A stretch of DNA of 8,394 nucleotides from an uncultured Eubacteriales bacterium (GTDB lineage: Bacteria > Bacillota > Clostridia > Oscillospirales > Acutalibacteraceae). Below are positions 4,342-8,394 of the stretch, piece by piece. Where the stretch lies: positions 1 to 8,394 of the forward strand of contig CAKSDA010000070.1 in NCBI GenBank assembly GCA_934444895.1, written 5' to 3'. Numbering within the stretch: position 1 is the stretch's first letter; each line of letters starts with the position of its first letter. Below the pieces are notes generated by a model. It did no database searches and had not been told where the DNA came from. It saw nothing but the letters and a program-made list of their open reading frames with translations. The position numbers and the translations under genes are program-made.

Positions 4342-6104
4342 TATAACTCACCCTCCCTTTTTGAAGCTTTGTTGTTTTCAGGGAACTGTGAACTGTAAAT
4401 TTCTTTATAGATTTCGCAGTCTTTCATAAGATTTTCATGGGTGTCAAAGCCTAATAATCTACCATTATCAAGCACTGCAATTTTGTCCGCCTGCATAATA
4501 CATGAAATACGCTGAGAGACAATAAAGGTTGTCATTTTTCCGTTTAAACCGTTTATAGCCTTTCTGAGCGCCGCGTCGGTTGCAAGGTCAAGAGCGCTTG
4601 AACTGTCGTCCAAAATCAAAATTTCCGGTTTTTTTACAAGCGCTCTGGCAATGGAAAGGCGCTGCCGTTGGCCTCCTGATAAATTTCTTCCGCCCTGTTC
4701 GATTTCAAAGTCAAGCTCGCCGGGTTTGTTTTTAACAACATCCTCGGCTTGTGCAATACGAAGCGCCTGCCAAAGGTCCGAATCTCCGGCTGTTTCGTTT
4801 CCCATTTTAAGGTTTTCTCTTATGCTGCCTTTAAAAAGCGCTGCCTTTTGCTGAACCGTGCCGATTTTTTCGCAAAGTTGTTTTTTTGTATAATTTTTAA
4901 CATTTACCCCGTCTACAAACACTGCGCCGTTTGTTGCGTCATAAAATCTTGGAATTAAGCTTATAAGGGTAGACTTTCCGCTTCCGGTTCCTCCTATTAT
5001 GCCTATTGTCTGCCCCTTTTCGGCTTTTAAATTTATATTGCAAAGGCTGGGCGATTTTGCGTTTTCGTAGGAAAAGGTTACATTGTCAAACCTCACCGCG
5101 TCGGTATTTTCAAATCTGTTTTCCGCGTTTTTTTCGTAGGCAAAATCCGGATATTCCATGCCGGGCTTGATTTTTAAAATTCCGCTTACGCGTCCGGCGC
5201 ATGCTACCGATTTTGTAAGGGTTATAATAAGCGACGCCAGTTTAATAAGTTCTACTATTATTTGCAGCATATAGTTGTAAAGTGCAACAACATCACCCTG
5301 AGCAAGATTGCCTGCATTTACCTCAATCGCAGAGCTGTTTATAAGATACACTGCGGCAATATTTATAAGTACATAGGTTAAAGGATTAAGCAGAGCTGAA
5401 ATTCTTCCCACAAATTTGTTTAATTTTGTGAGTTCACGGTTGCTCTGTTCAAATTCATCGACAGAGGGCTTTTCGCGGCAAAACGCCCGTATTTCACGAA
5501 CCCCCGCTAAATTTTCTCTTGTAATTCCGGTTAAGCGGTCGAGTGCGCTTTGAACCTTTTTGAAAAGGGGGATACAAATAAGCATTATTGTAAGAACAAC
5601 CGCAAAAAGCAGTGGAACCGCAACAACAAAAACAAGCGCGCTTTTGGCATTTACTGTGAATGCCATAACCATGGAGCCTACAACAATAAACGGACTGCGA
5701 AGCAACAGGCGAAGCCCCATGTTAACCCCATTTTGAACCTGATTAATGTCATCCGTAAGTCTTGTAATTATGGTGTTTGAACCAAGCGTATCAAGTTCGG
5801 AAAATGAGAACTTCTGAATATGGCTGAACACCGCACTGCGCAAATTTGTTGCAAAGCCTGTGCTTGCCTTTGCGGCAAAGTACTGAGCTATAATGCAGCT
5901 TGCAAGTCCTGCTGCCGCCATTAACAAAAGAATAAAAAATGAGCGCCAAATATATTCGCTGCTCCCTTCGGCGCCCTTATGATTAATCATTCCGGCAACA
6001 ACCAATGGAACCAGCAAATCGAAAACGACTTCCAGCAACTTAAAAAAAGGAGCCAAAATACTCTCTTTTGTATATTGTTTTAGGTAAATTAAAAGGTTTT
6101 TCAT
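4341..6104 (-). CDS. ABC exporter half-transporter, degenerate-site subunit (TM287/BmrC-like)
   Basis: This 587-aa half-transporter has six predicted membrane helices (about residues 13-300) and an ATPase domain (about 335-587). Motifs: Walker A GGTGSGKST (371-379), Q-loop around Q418/Q419, canonical signature LSGGQ (475-479), and Walker B ILILD (495-499) followed by D500 where the catalytic glutamate normally sits. Q531 replaces the switch histidine (VSQRIS instead of VAHRLS). These two substitutions mark the low-activity half of an asymmetric heterodimeric exporter: its Walker motifs and the partner's altered signature make the degenerate site, while its intact LSGGQ completes the partner's active site. 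It is the first gene of the pair and shares one base with the next (TAATG). GGAG (6112-6115, minus strand) lies seven bases before the ATG. Substrate unknown. Confidence 0.93.
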   Translation of the reverse strand: MKNLLIYLKQYTKESILAPFFKLLEVVFDLLVPLVVAGMINHKGAEGSSEYIWRSFFILLLMAAAGLASCIIAQYFAAKASTGFATNLRSAVFSHIQKFSFSELDTLGSNTIITRLTDDINQVQNGVNMGLRLLLRSPFIVVGSMVMAFTVNAKSALVFVVAVPLLFAVVLTIMLICIPLFKKVQSALDRLTGITRENLAGVREIRAFCREKPSVDEFEQSNRELTKLNKFVGRISALLNPLTYVLINIAAVYLINSSAIEVNAGNLAQGDVVALYNYMLQIIVELIKLASLIITLTKSVACAGRVSGILKIKPGMEYPDFAYEKNAENRFENTDAVRFDNVTFSYENAKSPSLCNINLKAEKGQTIGIIGGTGSGKSTLISLIPRFYDATNGAVFVDGVNVKNYTKKQLCEKIGTVQQKAALFKGSIRENLKMGNETAGDSDLWQALRIAQAEDVVKNKPGELDFEIEQGGRNLSGGQRQRLSIARALVKKPEILILDDSSSALDLATDAALRKAINGLNGKMTTFIVSQRISCIMQADKIAVLDNGRLLGFDTHENLMKDCEIYKEIYSSQFPENNKASKREGEL

Positions 6105-6162
6105 TTTATTTCTCCAGATGTTTTGTTGCGTTTGGTATGGGCAAACATATTCTGATTTATAT

Positions 6163-6171
6163 TTTATATCA
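6163..6171 (-). promoter_or_regulatory. Possible extended -10 element for the ABC genes
   Basis: In the 64-bp gap after mtaB the minus strand reads TGATATAAAAT, where the TGA is the mtaB stop codon and TATAAA could be a -10 box with the TG extension. No good -35 box lies 17 bp upstream. The ABC pair may have a weak promoter of its own here, or may simply be read through from rarA-mtaB; no terminator separates them, only a 5-bp GTTTG/CAAAC stem (6130-6146). Confidence 0.25.
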
Positions 6172-7455
6172 GCCTATGGGTTTTGCTAAAACTCCGTCCT
6201 TATATCTTTCTTCAATTTTTACCGGAACTATCTTTTTAAGAAGATCCTCACCGGCTTTAATATACACCTTTGTATAATTTTCGCTATGCCCTACCAAATA
6301 CTCTCCTTCTTTTGTCTCGGTTAAAACATTGAATGTAAGACCCTTAAATTCTTCCAAAACCTCGGAGGTTACCCTATCACAAATCTCAGCCATTTTTTTT
6401 GCCCGAAGGGCTTTTATATGCTCCGGAACCTGGTTTTTAAACCCGGCGGCGGCTGTTGAAGTGCGTATACTGTAGGGGAAAATGTGGGCCTTTAAAAATC
6501 TTGTTTTTTCAGCGAACTTCAAGGACTTTAAGAATTCTTCTTCGGTCTCTCCCGCAAAGCCCACCATTATATCGGTCGTAATAGAGGCGTTTTCCCATCT
6601 GTCTCGGATCTTTTTTACAATATCCGAAAACTCCTCTGCGGTATAAAGCCGATTCATTCTTTTAAGGGTTTCATTGCACCCGGACTGCAAAGCCAAATGG
6701 AATTGCGGACAAAATTTTTCTATTTTTTTAAGGTTGTCTAAAAGCTCCTCGTCGGTAAGATCAGGCTCCAATGAACCAAGGCGCACATGCAAAATTCCCT
6801 CAACCTTTGCGGCGGCGTTTACCGCGTCAACCAGACTGCGGTTTATATCCTTTCCGTATGAGGAAAGATTTATCCCCACGAGAACTATTTCGGCAAACCC
6901 GGCTTCTGCCAGTTTTTTTGCCTCTAAGGTAATGTCCTGCGGCAGGCGGGATCTCACCCTGCCTCTTGCCTTTGGAATTATGCAATATGTGCAGCCCCTG
7001 TTGCAACCGTCCTCTATTTTCATATAAGCGCGGGTGCGTCCGCCAAAGCTGCCTATGCTTTCGGAACCGAAAACTTCCTCTTTATCGTGAGGATTTATTC
7101 TTACAATGCGCTGTCCGTTATTTAAAAACTCATTAACCGCCGATATAACATCCCTGTCTTCCCGGTTTCCTATTATTATATCCGCCGGAAGCAATTTTGC
7201 CTGATCCGGGAAGGCCTGTGGCATACATCCGGTAAGAATTATAATTGCAGTTTCATTGTGATTTTTGCAACGGCGCACAAGCTGCCTTGTTTTTCTGTCG
7301 CTTTCGGAGGTCACCGTGCAGGAATTTATTAGTATTATGTCCGCTTCCTCAATGTTTTCACATTCCGATATTCCGGCGGATTCCAGCTCATTTTTAATCT
7401 TTTCGGTCTCATATCTGTTAACCTTGCAGCCTAAAGTATAGTAATATGCTTTCAT
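6169..7455 (-). CDS. mtaB: tRNA t6A37 methylthiotransferase (radical SAM)
   Basis: This 428-aa protein inserts a methylthio group at C2 of N6-threonylcarbamoyladenosine-37, giving ms2t6A in tRNAs that read ANN codons. Domains: an N-terminal UPF0004 domain with three iron-sulfur ligands, C10 (TLGCKVNRYET), C46 (NSCTVT) and C77 (TGCMPQ); a radical-SAM core with CNRGCTYC (C151, C155, C158); and a C-terminal TRAM-like RNA-binding domain (about 371-428). GCKVN-YETE at the start points to MtaB rather than MiaB or RimO. The segment FPYSIRTSTAA (326-336) differs from the usual FPYSPRPGTPA. The ATG at 7455 is supported by GAGG (7462-7465, minus strand) and follows the rarA stop by 15 bp, so the two genes are almost certainly cotranscribed. 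Confidence 0.95.
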   Translation of the reverse strand: MKAYYYTLGCKVNRYETEKIKNELESAGISECENIEEADIILINSCTVTSESDRKTRQLVRRCKNHNETAIIILTGCMPQAFPDQAKLLPADIIIGNREDRDVISAVNEFLNNGQRIVRINPHDKEEVFGSESIGSFGGRTRAYMKIEDGCNRGCTYCIIPKARGRVRSRLPQDITLEAKKLAEAGFAEIVLVGINLSSYGKDINRSLVDAVNAAAKVEGILHVRLGSLEPDLTDEELLDNLKKIEKFCPQFHLALQSGCNETLKRMNRLYTAEEFSDIVKKIRDRWENASITTDIMVGFAGETEEEFLKSLKFAEKTRFLKAHIFPYSIRTSTAAAGFKNQVPEHIKALRAKKMAEICDRVTSEVLEEFKGLTFNVLTETKEGEYLVGHSENYTKVYIKAGEDLLKKIVPVKIEERYKDGVLAKPIG

Positions 7456-7470
7456 TAATTACCTCGTTTG

Positions 7471-8394
7471 TTATTTGGTTTGTTCACCCTTGATTTTTTC
7501 CATATATCCCTTGTATCCCTGCTCTGTTTTATTGTCACCGAATGTGTAATAAACAGAATTTTTAAATTCATCAGGAAGATACTGCTGTTTTACATAATGA
7601 TTTTTATAATCATGAGGATATTTATAAAACTGGCCTTTAACAGCAGCGTCATCCCCGTCGAAATGCTTGTTTTGCAGATGCCTGGGAACGGTTGCCGACG
7701 ATCCTGATTCTGCGTCCGCAGTTGCCTTATGTATGCCGATATACGCGGAATTTGATTTGGGGCTTATGCTTACAAAAACAACGGCGTCGGCAAGGGGGAT
7801 TTTAGCCTCCGGGAGTCCAAGCATCAATGCCGAGTCTACGCAGGCCTTTACAAAAGGCAAAACCGCCGGATTAGCTAGCCCTACATCTTCGCTTGCGGTA
7901 ACCAGCAGTCTGCGGCAGGCGGACGGCAGATCTCCCGCCGCCAGAATTTTTGCCAGGTAATAAAGCGCCGCATCCGGATCGCTTCCCCTCATGGATTTCT
8001 GGTAGGCTGAAATCAAATCGTAATGCTCGTCAGTGTCGCGGTCGTATTTAGTCGCTCCTGATTTTGCAAGAGCCATAGCCGACTCCTTTGAGATCCTAAC
8101 ATATTCTTTCCCGTTGGAATTTATTCTTTCTCCCGTAATAAAGCAAAGCTCCGCAACATTAATCGCGCGTCTTAAATCGCCGCCTGAACTATCGGCAATG
8201 ACCTCCTTTGCGTCATCATCAGCTTTTATGTCGCACCCGTTTTCTTCAGACAAAAAATCAAAAGCATACGATACAAATGTTTTAATGTCCGCCCTCGACA
8301 GCGGCTTAAATTCAAAGACAAAAGAGCGGCTTAAAACTGCCCCATAGACATAAAAGTAGGGGTTTTCCGTGGTGGAAGCGATGAGGGTTATGTC
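7471..8394 (-). CDS. rarA: Replication-associated recombination ATPase RarA/MgsA, 5' end outside window
   Basis: The frame is open from the window edge to the stop at 7471 (307 visible aa); Walker A and B would lie outside. RarA (MgsA; Mgs1/WRNIP1 family) is a clamp-loader-like AAA+ ATPase acting on DNA ends and stalled replication forks, and binds SSB in E. coli. The visible part opens with DITLIASTTENPYF (sensor 1), then LSRSFVFEFKPL with the likely arginine finger, GDLRRAIN (sensor 2, about visible residues 72-79), and the family-specific C-terminal tetramerisation region with KSMRGSDPDAALYYLAKIL, ASEDVGLANP, PKSNSAYIG and YPHDYKNHYVKQQYLP. The codon at 8251-8253 is TTG (leucine) inside the conserved ATPase domain, not a start. 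It lies directly upstream of mtaB in the same transcription unit. Confidence 0.95.
   Translation of the reverse strand, partial: DITLIASTTENPYFYVYGAVLSRSFVFEFKPLSRADIKTFVSYAFDFLSEENGCDIKADDDAKEVIADSSGGDLRRAINVAELCFITGERINSNGKEYVRISKESAMALAKSGATKYDRDTDEHYDLISAYQKSMRGSDPDAALYYLAKILAAGDLPSACRRLLVTASEDVGLANPAVLPFVKACVDSALMLGLPEAKIPLADAVVFVSISPKSNSAYIGIHKATADAESGSSATVPRHLQNKHFDGDDAAVKGQFYKYPHDYKNHYVKQQYLPDEFKNSVYYTFGDNKTEQGYKGYMEKIKGEQTK

Noticed and set aside
8251..8253. TTG as the start of a 260-aa rarA product
   Set aside because: The frame continues upstream to the window edge and encodes conserved RarA sequence (TTENPYF, LSRSFVFEFKPL), so this TTG is an internal leucine codon and the gene is cut by the window boundary.

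Overview
This AT-rich window looks like a piece of chromosome from a member of the Bacillota, most likely class Clostridia. The evidence is strong AGGAGG-type ribosome binding sites, textbook TTGACA/TATAAT promoters, U-tailed hairpin terminators, an MtaB-type (not MiaB-type) methylthiotransferase, and a small lysine-rich lipoprotein of a kind common in Clostridia. The genus cannot be fixed from this sequence. No phage, insertion sequence, CRISPR array, rRNA or tRNA was seen.

Layout from left to right. Bases 1-180 carry no gene but are full of dyads: two tandem intrinsic terminators (about 8-77), a 28-bp near-perfect palindrome (105-132) and a 16-bp perfect hairpin (145-180) that reaches the stop codon of the next gene. 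Bases 177-891 are a divergent pair: a 67-aa Cro/C1-type (XRE) regulator on the minus strand and a 136-aa secreted lipoprotein on the plus strand. Two strong back-to-back promoters between them have -35 boxes that overlap almost completely. A bidirectional terminator (930-972) separates the lipoprotein gene from glyA, which converges on it.

From 1044 to the right edge every gene is on the minus strand. glyA (serine hydroxymethyltransferase) has its own consensus extended -10 promoter and a leader of about 88 nt. To its right is a tight cluster, transcribed right to left: rarA/mgsA (5' end outside the window), mtaB after 15 bp, then after 64 bp two ABC exporter half-transporters joined by a TAATG stop/start overlap. 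The two half-transporters have complementary defects in their ATP-site motifs, which marks them as the two halves of an asymmetric heterodimeric exporter (TM287/288, BmrC/BmrD type).

Most of the window is conserved housekeeping: one-carbon metabolism, tRNA modification, replication-fork maintenance and drug/lipid-type export. The least explained part is the left-hand regulator-lipoprotein module with its shared promoter core, AT-rich repeats and flanking palindromes. I found no convincing evidence of a wholly new system; that module is the best candidate for follow-up.
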